Positions 50,010 through 59,276 of a DNA stretch of 64,000 nt are shown in pieces. The notes below the pieces were generated by a model that saw only the letters and a program-made list of their open reading frames with translations, was not told the origin of the DNA and did not search any database. Source of the stretch: MFZZ01 sp964610165 (GTDB taxonomy: Bacteria; Patescibacteriota; Microgenomatia; UBA1406; GWC2-37-13); assembly GCA_964610165.1 (NCBI GenBank), contig CAZSUZ010000001.1:1-64000 (forward strand), given 5' to 3'. Each line of letters begins with the position of its first letter. Position 1 is the first letter of the stretch. The position numbers and the translations under genes were made by a program.

Positions 50010-52094
50010 ATGCGACTTTCCATTCCTTTTTTAAAAAAGAAAGAAAAGAAAATGTACTACTTTTCACTTTATATAACAGATACGTTCATAGCAGGATTTG
50101 TTTTGGATATTATTGATGGTAAAGAAACAATCTTAGCAGAGAAAAAAAGAGCTTTATCTGCTGGTTTTGATAAATTACTAGAAGATACAGATGCTCTTAT
50201 TTCTGATTTAGAAGTACAGACACATGTTTCTTTGGGAAAAACAATTTTCTTTTTACATTCCACACTTATTGATCCTTCCACCCATGATATAAAGGAACCA
50301 TATAAAGGTTATATAAAACATATTTCCAAAGAACTTGAACTTGAGCCAATGGGTTATATAGATGTGCAAGAATCTATTGAAGATTACATGAAAAGTAAAT
50401 CAATCATAAATTGTTTAATAGTTGAACTAAATAAATCTGAAATAGGAATATTTATTTATAAAGGTGGAGCATTGGTACATTCTTCATATAGTGCAAGAAC
50501 AGAAGATACTGCTGTAGATCTTCAAAATGCTTTAACTGCAGTTCCAGGTACACAAGTAATTCCTTCAAAAATGATTATTTATGGAGATTTAGATAATACT
50601 AAAGTTGTAACACAAATTGCACAACATAATTGGGATGAAAAAATATTTATCCAACATCCAACAATTGAAGCATTAAAAGAAATAGATCTATATCAAACAC
50701 TTGCTCATTCATTTGCAAAAGAATTAGTTTCAGAAGAAAAAACTGAGGAAGAAATACCTGTTGTTTCTACTGAAAATACATCTAGTTCATCATTTGGATT
50801 TATAGTCGGAGAGGATGTTAATTTGTCAGGAGAAAAACCTGTAGTTCCATTAACGCCACAAATTGAACAGCAAAAAACAAGAGATTTTTCCTCAGTTTTT
50901 ACTCCAGCAATGAATGCGGTATCTTCTTTTTTTAAGTCTTCAAAAAAAGGAAACGGTTCCCGTAATGGTGTTGTTATTGCAATAAGTATTATTGTTGCAT
51001 TAGTCGGACTATTTTTAGCTTATGAATATTTCTTTCACAAAGTTACATTAAAAGTATATGTGCAATCTAAAGATATTGAAAAAGAATTTGAATTTACGTT
51101 ACCAATTATTGAAGATGGTAATTCTCAAGAAGCTTCACTTATTAAATACATTTCAGTTTTAGATTTTAAAGATGAAAAAAACACAACAGGTACTCGTGAA
51201 ATTGGTGAAAAAGCAAAAGGTGAAGTTGTTATTCACAATTTTGATAATAGCGAACGAACACTAGAAAGAGGAACTGCCATAACATATCAAAATTTAACAT
51301 TCACACTCGATTCAGATGTAAAAGTTGCTTCATCTAGTGGTGTTACAAATGAAGGTACAAAACAATCCGGTAAAGCAACCATAGATGTGACAGCAGAAGA
51401 AATTGGAGATGAATATAATCTTGCAAAGGGTACACAATTTAAAATTGACTCACTTGCTGAATCACTTTTTATTGCAATAGCCAATGAAACATTTACAGGT
51501 GGATCTAAAAAGAAAGTTAATACTGTTTCAAAACAAGATATGGATGCATTGGAGTTAGCAGTAGAAAAAGAAGCAAAAGCGCAAAGTGGTAAAGTATTAT
51601 CCGCTCAAATTTCAAAAGATGAAGTCTTAATTTCAAATTTATCAAAAGTATCTGTTGCCGATTCAAGCTATTCTAAAGAATTAGGTGAAGAAGCAGACAG
51701 TGTAGCAATAGAGGCATCGTCTGAAATTGAGTATTACACAGTAAATAAAAAAAATTTACTTCAAAAATTAGAGGAAGAATTAAAAGCAGAAGAATCCACA
51801 GATTTTTTGCTTGAAGAAAAAAGTATTACTTATACAATAGAAAATGTTGAAAATGAAAAAGAAGAGGCGACATTAACAGTGAATACAAAAGCAAATTTAC
51901 ATAAAAAAATTGAAACAGATTCGATTAAAAGTAAAGCAACATTAAAACCTATAGCATCTATGACAGAGCTTCTTAAAGATCAGTTTCCAGTTGAGAAAGT
52001 AGAAGTTGAACATGCATCTTCAACAGTACCATTCTTGAATGCTTGGAGTCCATTATTTACAAAGAATATACAAGTTTTGACGACAGCAAATTGA
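50010..52094 (+). CDS. PilM/FtsA-like domain fused across the membrane to a baseplate-J-like domain
   Basis: 694 residues. Residues ~15-235 resemble an actin-like PilM/FtsA-type domain (YITDTFIAGFVLDIIDGKE, CLIVELNKSEIGIFIYKGGAL), but without a clear phosphate-binding motif. A Ser/Glu-rich linker (~236-318) precedes one membrane helix (319-341), then an extracytoplasmic region: a Baseplate_J/gp47-type beta domain (about 370-500, GTREIGEKAKGEVVIHN, LERGTAITYQNLTFTLD, EIGDEYNLAKGTQFKI) and helical/beta repeats to the end. Such J-type proteins recur in Microgenomates-like genomes and their role is unknown. Sortase follows by one base, so the protein may be processed or assembled with surface pili. 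Confidence 0.7.
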   Translation: MRLSIPFLKKKEKKMYYFSLYITDTFIAGFVLDIIDGKETILAEKKRALSAGFDKLLEDTDALISDLEVQTHVSLGKTIFFLHSTLIDPSTHDIKEPYKGYIKHISKELELEPMGYIDVQESIEDYMKSKSIINCLIVELNKSEIGIFIYKGGALVHSSYSARTEDTAVDLQNALTAVPGTQVIPSKMIIYGDLDNTKVVTQIAQHNWDEKIFIQHPTIEALKEIDLYQTLAHSFAKELVSEEKTEEEIPVVSTENTSSSSFGFIVGEDVNLSGEKPVVPLTPQIEQQKTRDFSSVFTPAMNAVSSFFKSSKKGNGSRNGVVIAISIIVALVGLFLAYEYFFHKVTLKVYVQSKDIEKEFEFTLPIIEDGNSQEASLIKYISVLDFKDEKNTTGTREIGEKAKGEVVIHNFDNSERTLERGTAITYQNLTFTLDSDVKVASSSGVTNEGTKQSGKATIDVTAEEIGDEYNLAKGTQFKIDSLAESLFIAIANETFTGGSKKKVNTVSKQDMDALELAVEKEAKAQSGKVLSAQISKDEVLISNLSKVSVADSSYSKELGEEADSVAIEASSEIEYYTVNKKNLLQKLEEELKAEESTDFLLEEKSITYTIENVENEKEEATLTVNTKANLHKKIETDSIKSKATLKPIASMTELLKDQFPVEKVEVEHASSTVPFLNAWSPLFTKNIQVLTTAN

Positions 52095-52095
52095 C

Positions 52096-52842
52096 ATGGC
52101 TTTGAAAGTTTATACAAAAGAGTACGAATCGAAAACAAAAAAATTGCTCAAATTTTTTTCCTATGTAATTCTTATAGTGGGCATTGGAATGATGTTTTGG
52201 GCATATTACCCAATGATCTCATTTGAAATATATGCACGTTTTTTTATTAGAAAAGATACATCTTCCCCTGTTCCAGATTCAGATGAAGCTAGCTCACTTC
52301 AACTTGCAAAAAGCGTACATGCAAATGGTAATTTTTACTCAAATAATTTACGAGATTTTACTCAAGCAAATGTATGGTTTCCTGTTAAAAATGTACCCGG
52401 TGCAAACGATAAAATAGATGTGCAAGAATATTATTTATCTATACCAAAGTTAAATTTAGAACATTTAAAAGTTACAGTTGGTGGAGAAGATCTTTCGACA
52501 AGTTTAGTTCATTATTTACCTACTTCTAAACCAGGACAATACGGAAAAGTAGCAATTTTTGGACATTCAACACTTCCTCAGTTATATGATAAAACGGATT
52601 ACAAAACTGTTTTTACGTACTTACCTCAAATGGACGTTGGAGATAATATTTCTATTTCTATTGAAGGTAAAGAATATGAATACGAAGTATATGATATGTA
52701 TATTGTAAAGCCAGACAAGGTTTCAGTACTTGAACAAAACTTTAATGCATCTTATATTATGCTTGTAACATGTGTACCACCAGGAACGTATAAAGAACGA
52801 TTAATTGTTGAGGCAAAATTAAAACAGCACTCTTCATTGTGA
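52096..52842 (+). CDS. Sortase
   Basis: 248 residues. N-terminal membrane helix (about 18-38), catalytic beta-barrel with His157 in IFGHSTL, Cys226 in LVTCVPPGTYKERL and Arg235. The linker spans about 50-110. The TLVTC-type segment is LVTC, and the sequence fits a class D/E-like sortase; the exact class is uncertain. Starts one base after the baseplate-J-type gene, so the pair is co-expressed. A possible substrate (LPVAG C-terminus) is encoded at 38702-39265. Confidence 0.9.
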   Translation: MALKVYTKEYESKTKKLLKFFSYVILIVGIGMMFWAYYPMISFEIYARFFIRKDTSSPVPDSDEASSLQLAKSVHANGNFYSNNLRDFTQANVWFPVKNVPGANDKIDVQEYYLSIPKLNLEHLKVTVGGEDLSTSLVHYLPTSKPGQYGKVAIFGHSTLPQLYDKTDYKTVFTYLPQMDVGDNISISIEGKEYEYEVYDMYIVKPDKVSVLEQNFNASYIMLVTCVPPGTYKERLIVEAKLKQHSSL

Positions 52843-52878
52843 ATAAATTCAGCGCTGTTAAAAAGCCTATAGTTTTGA

Positions 52879-52890
52879 TACAATTACTGC
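52879..52890 (+). promoter_or_regulatory. -10 box of the second class A PBP gene
   Basis: TACAAT 52879-52884 with TGA extension, TACTGC, ATG 52891. Confidence 0.6.
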
Positions 52891-55422
52891 ATGGTAAAGC
52901 CTACCACTAACACAACTGCAACATTTTGGAAAAAAGCCATTTCTTTGGTTCTGTTTTGTGTTATTCAATTAGTAAATATATTAATTTTTATTGGTGAATT
53001 AACACAAAAAATTATTCTGTATCCATTTATTTATTCATTTAAGTTTTTTAAACTCATAATTTTTTCATTCGTAGCAACATTTTCATCTCCACCAGCAGAT
53101 GATGATAGTATCGAAGATGAGCCAATTATTATAAAAAAAACAATTATTTCTACGGAGGCATTTACTCCTTTTAAAAAAGAAGTTTTATTTAAATCGTTAC
53201 GAAAGAAAAAAATAAAAAAAGTATTTAAAAAGACAGTTAGTTTTATTACTTCACAGATAGGTTTTATAGTAAGTCAAACAGTTAGAATATGTTGGTCATT
53301 TTTAGTACTTATATACTATGCAATAATTCGTTCACCTCTTTATTTTTTTTATTTTGTAAACGAATTATTTTATTATATTTATTCATTCTTAAAGTCTATT
53401 GCTCAAATATTCATTCAATTTTATAAGTTTTTGGTGGGTCCATATTTTAGATCCTTTTTATACGGTATTGTATTTTGTTTGCTTATTGTAGTTTTATATA
53501 ATGGCTATCAATTTATAATGGATTTACCTTCACCAAAATCTATAGGAGTTTTAAATTTTGCTCAATCTACACATTTGTATGATAGAAATGGAAAATTACT
53601 ATACGAAATTTACCGAGATGTAAATCGTACTTCGATAAATGTAAAAGAGTTGCCAGCTTATGTTGTACAGGCAACAATCGCTATTGAGGATAAACACTTT
53701 TATAATCATAAGGGTGTTTCTTTTTTTGGAGGTATACTCCGAGCAGCTAAAGATACGTATAAAACTAAAGAGTTGCAAGGTGGTTCTACCATTACTCAGC
53801 AATTAGTTAAGAGTGCATTACTTTCTCCAGAACGCACTGTAGAACGAAAGTTAAAAGAAATTACACTTGCCGTTTGGACAGAACAGATGTATACAAAAGA
53901 ACAAATAACGGAGATGTATTTAAATCAGGTTCCGTATGGCGGAGCAGCTTATGGAATAGAAGAAGCATCCAAAGTATATTTTGGCAAAAGCGCTAAGTAT
54001 TTAACATTAAATGAAGCTGCTTTGCTTGCAGGATTACCACAAGCACCTTCTTTATATTCACCATTTGTTAATCCAGACGCAGCAGAAAAAAGACGTAATG
54101 TTGTTTTGAACAATATGTACGACTTAGGTTATATTTCAAAAAAAGAGAGAGATACTGCTTTACTTGCCGTAGTAGAAATTCAACCACAAAAAACAAATAT
54201 TAATGCACCACATTTTGTGTTCTATACCAGAAATGCAATGGAGGAACAGTATGGCATTAAAATTGTGGAAGAAGGTGGTTTTAAAGTTGTAACTTCTTTA
54301 GATTTAGAGATTCAGAAAAAAGCTGAAGAAATTTTAAATGAAGAACTTGAAAAAATTAAAGATCTTAATGTTTCAAATGGAGGAATTATTGTTTTAAATC
54401 CTAAAACAGGTGAGATATTAGCAATGGTTGGTTCTGATAATTATTTTAATGAAGTAGATGGTGCATTTAATGTTACAACTGCATTAAGGCAACCTGGTTC
54501 TACTCTTAAACCGATGTTATATGCTATGGCATTGGAAAGAGGATTAACCGCTGCAACCGTTATTGATGATTCACCGATTGTATTTGCAAATCCTGGTGGA
54601 GAACCATATATTCCTGTAAATTATGATGGTGCATTTCATGGAAGAGTAACAATGCGTTATGCTCTTTCAAATTCTTATAATATTCCAGCTGTAAAAGTGT
54701 TAAATATGATGGGTGTTCAACAATTTGTAGATTTTGGAAAAGAAATGGGTATAGATTCTTGGCAAGATTCTTCTCGATTCGGTTTATCGTTAAGTTTAGG
54801 TGGTGGAGAAGTTTCACTTGTGGATTTAGCACAGGTATATAGTGTATTTGCTACAGGTGGATATCGTATTGAACCTACTCCATTTAAACGTATTGTTGAT
54901 GATAAAGAACGAGTAATTTATGAATCTACAGGTAGTAATGGTGTTCAAGTTTTAGATCAAGGTGTTGCTTACATAATTAGTAATATATTAGCTGATAATA
55001 TAGCTCGTCAACAAACGTTTGGTTTGCAGTCTGCTCTTAATATTCCTGGGCACAACGTAGCAGTTAAAACAGGTACCACAAATGATAAAAAAGATAATTT
55101 AACAATAGGGTACACACCAGAATTTTTAGTTGCAGTTTGGGTTGGTAATAATGACAATACACCAATGCATCCAACACTTACATCTGGTATAACGGGTGCT
55201 GCTCCAATTTGGAATAGAGTGATGACATATTTAATTGAAGAAAAATCTGAAGGTATAGAATTTAAAGCGCCAAGTAATGTAGTAGCTAAACCATGTTATG
55301 GTGGTGGAAGGAATGAATATTTCTTATTGGGTACAGAAGTACAAGGATATTGTTTTGATAGTAATATAAAACCTCGTGAAGAAGTAAAAAAGCAAGAAGC
55401 CAGAAATGCAATAGTTCAGTAA
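52891..55422 (+). CDS. Class A PBP with a ~170-residue multi-span N-terminal extension
   Basis: 843 residues. Same GT51-transpeptidase core as the PBP at 2068-4296: catalytic Glu266 in IAIEDKHFY, GGSTITQQL, SxxK in GSTLK, SYN in SNSYNIP, KTG in VKTGTTND. Extra N-terminus (1-~185) has hydrophobic runs at about 14-60, 110-150 and 150-185 separated by a Lys/Arg-rich stretch (KEVLFKSLRKKKIKKVFKK) before the usual anchor helix (~188-205), implying several membrane passes or a lipid-associated regulatory region. Two paralogous PBP1A enzymes in one window suggest divided elongation and division roles. Confidence 0.93.
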   Translation: MVKPTTNTTATFWKKAISLVLFCVIQLVNILIFIGELTQKIILYPFIYSFKFFKLIIFSFVATFSSPPADDDSIEDEPIIIKKTIISTEAFTPFKKEVLFKSLRKKKIKKVFKKTVSFITSQIGFIVSQTVRICWSFLVLIYYAIIRSPLYFFYFVNELFYYIYSFLKSIAQIFIQFYKFLVGPYFRSFLYGIVFCLLIVVLYNGYQFIMDLPSPKSIGVLNFAQSTHLYDRNGKLLYEIYRDVNRTSINVKELPAYVVQATIAIEDKHFYNHKGVSFFGGILRAAKDTYKTKELQGGSTITQQLVKSALLSPERTVERKLKEITLAVWTEQMYTKEQITEMYLNQVPYGGAAYGIEEASKVYFGKSAKYLTLNEAALLAGLPQAPSLYSPFVNPDAAEKRRNVVLNNMYDLGYISKKERDTALLAVVEIQPQKTNINAPHFVFYTRNAMEEQYGIKIVEEGGFKVVTSLDLEIQKKAEEILNEELEKIKDLNVSNGGIIVLNPKTGEILAMVGSDNYFNEVDGAFNVTTALRQPGSTLKPMLYAMALERGLTAATVIDDSPIVFANPGGEPYIPVNYDGAFHGRVTMRYALSNSYNIPAVKVLNMMGVQQFVDFGKEMGIDSWQDSSRFGLSLSLGGGEVSLVDLAQVYSVFATGGYRIEPTPFKRIVDDKERVIYESTGSNGVQVLDQGVAYIISNILADNIARQQTFGLQSALNIPGHNVAVKTGTTNDKKDNLTIGYTPEFLVAVWVGNNDNTPMHPTLTSGITGAAPIWNRVMTYLIEEKSEGIEFKAPSNVVAKPCYGGGRNEYFLLGTEVQGYCFDSNIKPREEVKKQEARNAIVQ

Positions 55423-55442
55423 TTCCTTAACGAACGGTAGGT

Positions 55443-55454
55443 TATAATATATGT
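55443..55454 (+). promoter_or_regulatory. murL -10 box
   Basis: Perfect TATAAT 55443-55448, six bases, ATG 55455. Confidence 0.6.
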
Positions 55455-56798
55455 ATGAATTCAACAAAAAAAATATTTGAATTTGTTTCCTATTCTTTTA
55501 ATACGGATAAGCATACTATTGAATTTACATATTCATTAACAACTCCTGAACAAAGTAGAACATTTACCGAAACGCTTGTATTGCCAAATCTGGCAATATC
55601 AGTAGTACCAGATGCCCTTCTTGATCAACTTTTGCATACACTACATATTATGTTAGGAATAAGTTATTGGAAAACGTATTGTCCTGCAGAAATAAAAATT
55701 AATACAAAACCATTAACAAAAGAGCAAGCTGTTTTTTGGAATACAGTATATACAAAAGGTTTAGGTGAGTTTTTTTATAAAAATAAAATAGATTTTAGGA
55801 ATTTAATTTCATTTCCTTTTATTGAAACTCAAGCATTCCATCCTGTTTCTTTTCCAAGAAAAAATAGGTCTCTGGTTGGTATTGGAGGAGGTAAAGATTC
55901 TATTGTTACTGCAGAATTATTTAAAAAAAACAATAAAGATTTTAGTACCTTAATTATTGATACACAGCGTGTACATGCTATTTCTGCAGAAATAGCAGAC
56001 AAAATTGGTAAAGAAACCATCATTATTAAACGACTCGTAGATCCACAATTATTTGAACTTAATAAACGTAAAGAAATCTATAATGGTCACATTCCAATTT
56101 CTGCTATTTATGCATGTATTGGTATGTTAGCAGCAGTACTTTATGATTATTCTTACGTTGTTGTAAGTAATGAACGAAGTGCTAACTATGGTAATACAGA
56201 ATATTTGGGTGAAACAATTAATCATCAATGGAGTAAAACACTGGAATTTGAACAGTTATTTCAGGAATATGTAAAATCTTACTTAACACCAGATGCAGTA
56301 TATTTTTCATTATTACGATCATTATCTGAATTTAAAATTACTCAATTATTTTCAGAATATCCAGAATATTTAGGTTCTTTTTCAAGTTGTAATAGAAATT
56401 ATGCAATTCAAAAAGAGTTGCCTCATGACAAATGGTGTGGTGAATGTCCTAAATGTGCATTTGTTTTTATTATGCTGTCAGTTTATATTTCGAAAGAAAA
56501 ACTTCTTTCAATATTTGGGCAGAATTTATTAGATAAAGAATCACTAATTCATACATATAAGGAATTATTAGGAATTGAAGGTGTAAAACCATTTGAGTGT
56601 GTTGGTACGCCAGAAGAAGTTTCTTTAGCTTTTTACAAAACGTATAAAAAAGGTGAGTATACTAATGCTGTAGTTATGAAGATGTTTGAAGAATATGTAT
56701 TGAATACAATAAAAAATGTTGAAGAGTTAGAACAGAATGTATTAGTTAAAGGAGAGAATTTAATACCAGAAGAGTTTAAGTTTATTGTTAATGGTTAA
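55455..56798 (+). CDS. murL: MurL-type UDP-MurNAc-L-Ala-L-Glu epimerase
   Basis: 447 residues. Contains a PP-loop-like GIGGGKDSIVTAELF (about 141-155), VVSNERSANYGN, and a CNRN..WCGECPKCAFVF cysteine cluster (about 316-340), the layout I associate with MurL of Xanthomonas. There MurD2 adds L-Glu and MurL epimerises it to D-Glu on the nucleotide precursor, replacing glutamate racemase. Assignment rests on this resemblance and on the adjacent murD; a search would settle it. No murI is in the window. Monocistronic by spacing to murD (129 bp with hairpins). Confidence 0.72.
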   Translation: MNSTKKIFEFVSYSFNTDKHTIEFTYSLTTPEQSRTFTETLVLPNLAISVVPDALLDQLLHTLHIMLGISYWKTYCPAEIKINTKPLTKEQAVFWNTVYTKGLGEFFYKNKIDFRNLISFPFIETQAFHPVSFPRKNRSLVGIGGGKDSIVTAELFKKNNKDFSTLIIDTQRVHAISAEIADKIGKETIIIKRLVDPQLFELNKRKEIYNGHIPISAIYACIGMLAAVLYDYSYVVVSNERSANYGNTEYLGETINHQWSKTLEFEQLFQEYVKSYLTPDAVYFSLLRSLSEFKITQLFSEYPEYLGSFSSCNRNYAIQKELPHDKWCGECPKCAFVFIMLSVYISKEKLLSIFGQNLLDKESLIHTYKELLGIEGVKPFECVGTPEEVSLAFYKTYKKGEYTNAVVMKMFEEYVLNTIKNVEELEQNVLVKGENLIPEEFKFIVNG

Positions 56799-56832
56799 TA
56801 AGTCTATACTTGATACCATTTTTCTTGGCCTC

Positions 56833-56894
56833 CAGCGGAGTTAATACCGCTGAAGTCTCCGAAGTCGGCAGAAAAAGGTATCTGCGTTCGACTT
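56833..56894 (+). ncRNA. Two-hairpin element between murL and murD
   Basis: Hairpin 1: CAGCGG (56833-56838) / CCGCTG (56847-56852), 8-nt loop. Hairpin 2: AAGTCG+GCAG (56862-56871) / CTGC (56882-56885), 3-nt bulge, CGACTT (56889-56894). An alternative GGAG/CTCC pairing (56837-56840 with 56857-56860) competes with the first. GC-rich for this genome; function unknown: attenuator, processing signal or non-U-tract terminator. Confidence 0.55.
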
Positions 56895-56927
56895 ATTTTA
56901 TTAAAATTAGAGAACGTTATATCTTAT

Positions 56928-58166
56928 ATGAAAATAGAAGAACTTCAAAATAAAAAAATTCTTATTGTTGGATATGGAATGGAAGGAAAAGCTACAGAAG
57001 AATTTTTAAAAACGAGTATTCCTAATTTAAATTATGCTGTTGTAGATGCATCACAAGGTGCAGATTATTTAAAGAATCAGCATGAATTTGATATCGCAAT
57101 TCGAAGTCCTGGAGTTAATAAAAAAGAAATTAGTATTCCTCATACAACAGCCACTAACATTTTTTTTGCTAATTTAACTGAACATATTACTATTGGAGTT
57201 ACAGGTACGAAAGGTAAAAGTACAACTGCTTCTTTAATTGCTCATATTCTAAAATCTGCAGGAAGGGAAGTACGATTAGTAGGAAATATTGGAAATCCAC
57301 TTATAACCGAATTACTTCATAAACCAAAAGAAAAAACTATTTATGTTTGTGAACTTTCTAGTTATCAATTAGATGATATTGCCTATTCACCTCATATTTC
57401 TGTAATAGTGAGTTTGTTTCCAGATCATCTTAATTATCATGGTTCTTTAGAAGCTTATTACAGCGCAAAAAAACATCTTATTATTCATGCACAAAAAGAA
57501 GATTTTTATGTATATAATCCATCATTTAAGTTACTTAACGATTGGACAAAAGATACATTAGCAGAATCAAAACCATACGAAACAGATTTTATACCAAAAT
57601 CACAGTTATTAGGTGAACACAATAAAGACAATATTCGTGCTGCGATTACAGTATGTCGGTTATTTGATATTACAGATCATGAAATAGAACTTGCAGTTGC
57701 ATCTTTTAAACCATTGCCTCATAGGTTGGAATTAGTTGGTGCATATAACGGAATAACATTTTATGATGATGCAATTTCTACAACTCCTGAATCCACAATG
57801 GCTGCTTTGCAAGCTATTCCAAATGTAAAAACAATTCTGCTAGGAGGAGAAAATCGAGGATATAATTTTACAGAATTAGTACAAATGTTAAAACAGTTAC
57901 AGATTCAGAATATTGTGTTATTTCCAAATAGTGGAGATGCAATTAAAGAAGAAATAAAAAAAGATTCTGCATATAAACCAGAAATATTAGAAACAAATGA
58001 CATGGAAAAGGCTGTACAATTTGCATATGCGCATACTCCGGAACAAGGAGTGTGTTTGTTATCAACTGCTTCCCCAAGCTACAGTGTTTGGAAAAACTTT
58101 GAAGAAAAGGGGAACATGTATAAGACTTTTGTAAAACAACTTGCATATGAAAAAAAGAATTCGTAG
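56928..58166 (+). CDS. murD: MurD-type UDP-MurNAc-L-Ala--glutamate ligase
   Basis: Adds glutamate to UDP-MurNAc-L-Ala. Seen: N-terminal ILIVGYGMEGKATEEFL, P-loop GVTGTKGKSTTASLI, VCELSSYQLDDI, LFPDHLNYHGSLEAYY, LPHRLELVG and DDAISTTPESTMAAL, ending STASPSYSVWKNFEEKG. 412 residues, shorter than ~440. Because murL precedes it, it is probably the MurD2-like enzyme that loads L-Glu; the glutamate stereochoice cannot be read directly. Overlaps ftsW by 20 nt. Confidence 0.93.
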   Translation: MKIEELQNKKILIVGYGMEGKATEEFLKTSIPNLNYAVVDASQGADYLKNQHEFDIAIRSPGVNKKEISIPHTTATNIFFANLTEHITIGVTGTKGKSTTASLIAHILKSAGREVRLVGNIGNPLITELLHKPKEKTIYVCELSSYQLDDIAYSPHISVIVSLFPDHLNYHGSLEAYYSAKKHLIIHAQKEDFYVYNPSFKLLNDWTKDTLAESKPYETDFIPKSQLLGEHNKDNIRAAITVCRLFDITDHEIELAVASFKPLPHRLELVGAYNGITFYDDAISTTPESTMAALQAIPNVKTILLGGENRGYNFTELVQMLKQLQIQNIVLFPNSGDAIKEEIKKDSAYKPEILETNDMEKAVQFAYAHTPEQGVCLLSTASPSYSVWKNFEEKGNMYKTFVKQLAYEKKNS

Positions 58167-59256
58167 TATAGCAAAATCTGCCCCAAAGCTTCCTATTTCG
58201 TTTACATTATTTGTGTTACCAATAATTCTATCTGTTATTGGGCTTATATTTGTTTTCGAATCTTCATCGATTCGTTCATTATCAGAAACTGGAGATAGTT
58301 TTCATTATTTAAAACTGCAAGGTTTTTGGATTGTTTTTGGCATTATAGGTATGTTTGTACTTTCGTTTTTTAATTATAAGCATTTATATTTAATTTCATT
58401 TCCATTTTTAGCTATTGTTATTGTTCTGTTGATGGTTGTGTTAATTCCTGCAATTGGTCATACAGCTGGTGGTACACAAGGCTGGATTGATTTGGGGTTT
58501 TTTAATATGCAGCCAACAGAGTTTGCTAAAGTTGCACTTATTATTTATTTAGCTTCTTGGTTTTCTAAAAAAGAGAAAAGTAAATTTCTTCCTTTTTTAA
58601 TGCTTATGGGTTTTTTAATATTACTTATTATGTTGCAGCCAGATTTAGGAGCAGCAACAATTATTTTTTGTTTATCTGTTTCCATTTATTACTTAGCTGG
58701 TCAGGATTTAAAATATCTATTACTACTTTTCCCAGTTTCAGTGATTGGATTTTTATTACTTGTTTTTGCAGCACCATATAGATTAAAAAGATTAACTGCT
58801 TTTTTAAATCCAACAGAGGATCCTCAAGGTGTTGGATATCATATTAATCAAATACTTATATCGCTTTCTAATGGTGGTATGTTTGGTCAAGGTTTTGGCG
58901 CTTCAAGACAAAAATATTTATTTTTACCAGAAGCACATACAGATTCTATTTTTGCAATTTATGGTGAAGAACTTGGTTTTATTGGCTCTGTTATTTTAAT
59001 TGGGGCGTACGTTTTCTTTTTATATAAACTACTTAGAATTTATGAAAGTACTTCTGACAAATTTGCACAATTATTAATTGGTGGTATTTTAGCTTTTTTT
59101 GGGTTGCAGATTATGATTAATTTAGGTGGAATGGTAGGGCTAATGCCACTGACTGGTGTCCCTCTTCCTTTTATTTCATACGGAGGATCTCATATTTTAA
59201 TTTCATTTGCGTTAGTTGGTATTGCTGTGAATATTGCTAAATCTTCAAGAGTATAA
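58147..59256 (+). CDS. ftsW: Septal glycan polymerase FtsW (SEDS family)
   Basis: 369 residues from ATG 58147 (MKKRIRSIAKS); about ten membrane helices. SEDS hallmarks: GTQGWIDLGFFNMQPTEFAKVALI in two parts (GGTQGWIDLG, QPTEFAKVALI), PYRLKRLTAFLNP, GGMFGQGFGASRQKY, LPEAHTDSIFAIYGEELGF (catalytic Asp region) and GVPLPFISYGGS. Partner of FtsI. Overlaps the murD end by 20 nt, implying coupling. Confidence 0.95.
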   Translation: MKKRIRSIAKSAPKLPISFTLFVLPIILSVIGLIFVFESSSIRSLSETGDSFHYLKLQGFWIVFGIIGMFVLSFFNYKHLYLISFPFLAIVIVLLMVVLIPAIGHTAGGTQGWIDLGFFNMQPTEFAKVALIIYLASWFSKKEKSKFLPFLMLMGFLILLIMLQPDLGAATIIFCLSVSIYYLAGQDLKYLLLLFPVSVIGFLLLVFAAPYRLKRLTAFLNPTEDPQGVGYHINQILISLSNGGMFGQGFGASRQKYLFLPEAHTDSIFAIYGEELGFIGSVILIGAYVFFLYKLLRIYESTSDKFAQLLIGGILAFFGLQIMINLGGMVGLMPLTGVPLPFISYGGSHILISFALVGIAVNIAKSSRV

Positions 59257-59264
59257 TTTCATGC

Positions 59265-59276
59265 TACAATTACTTC
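59265..59276 (+). promoter_or_regulatory. murG -10 box
   Basis: TACAAT 59265-59270 with TGC extension, TACTTC, ATG 59277. Confidence 0.6.

Noticed and set aside
56880..56900. tRNA gene suggested by GTTCGAC
   Set aside because: No acceptor, D or anticodon arms fit around it; it is part of a hairpin between murL and murD.
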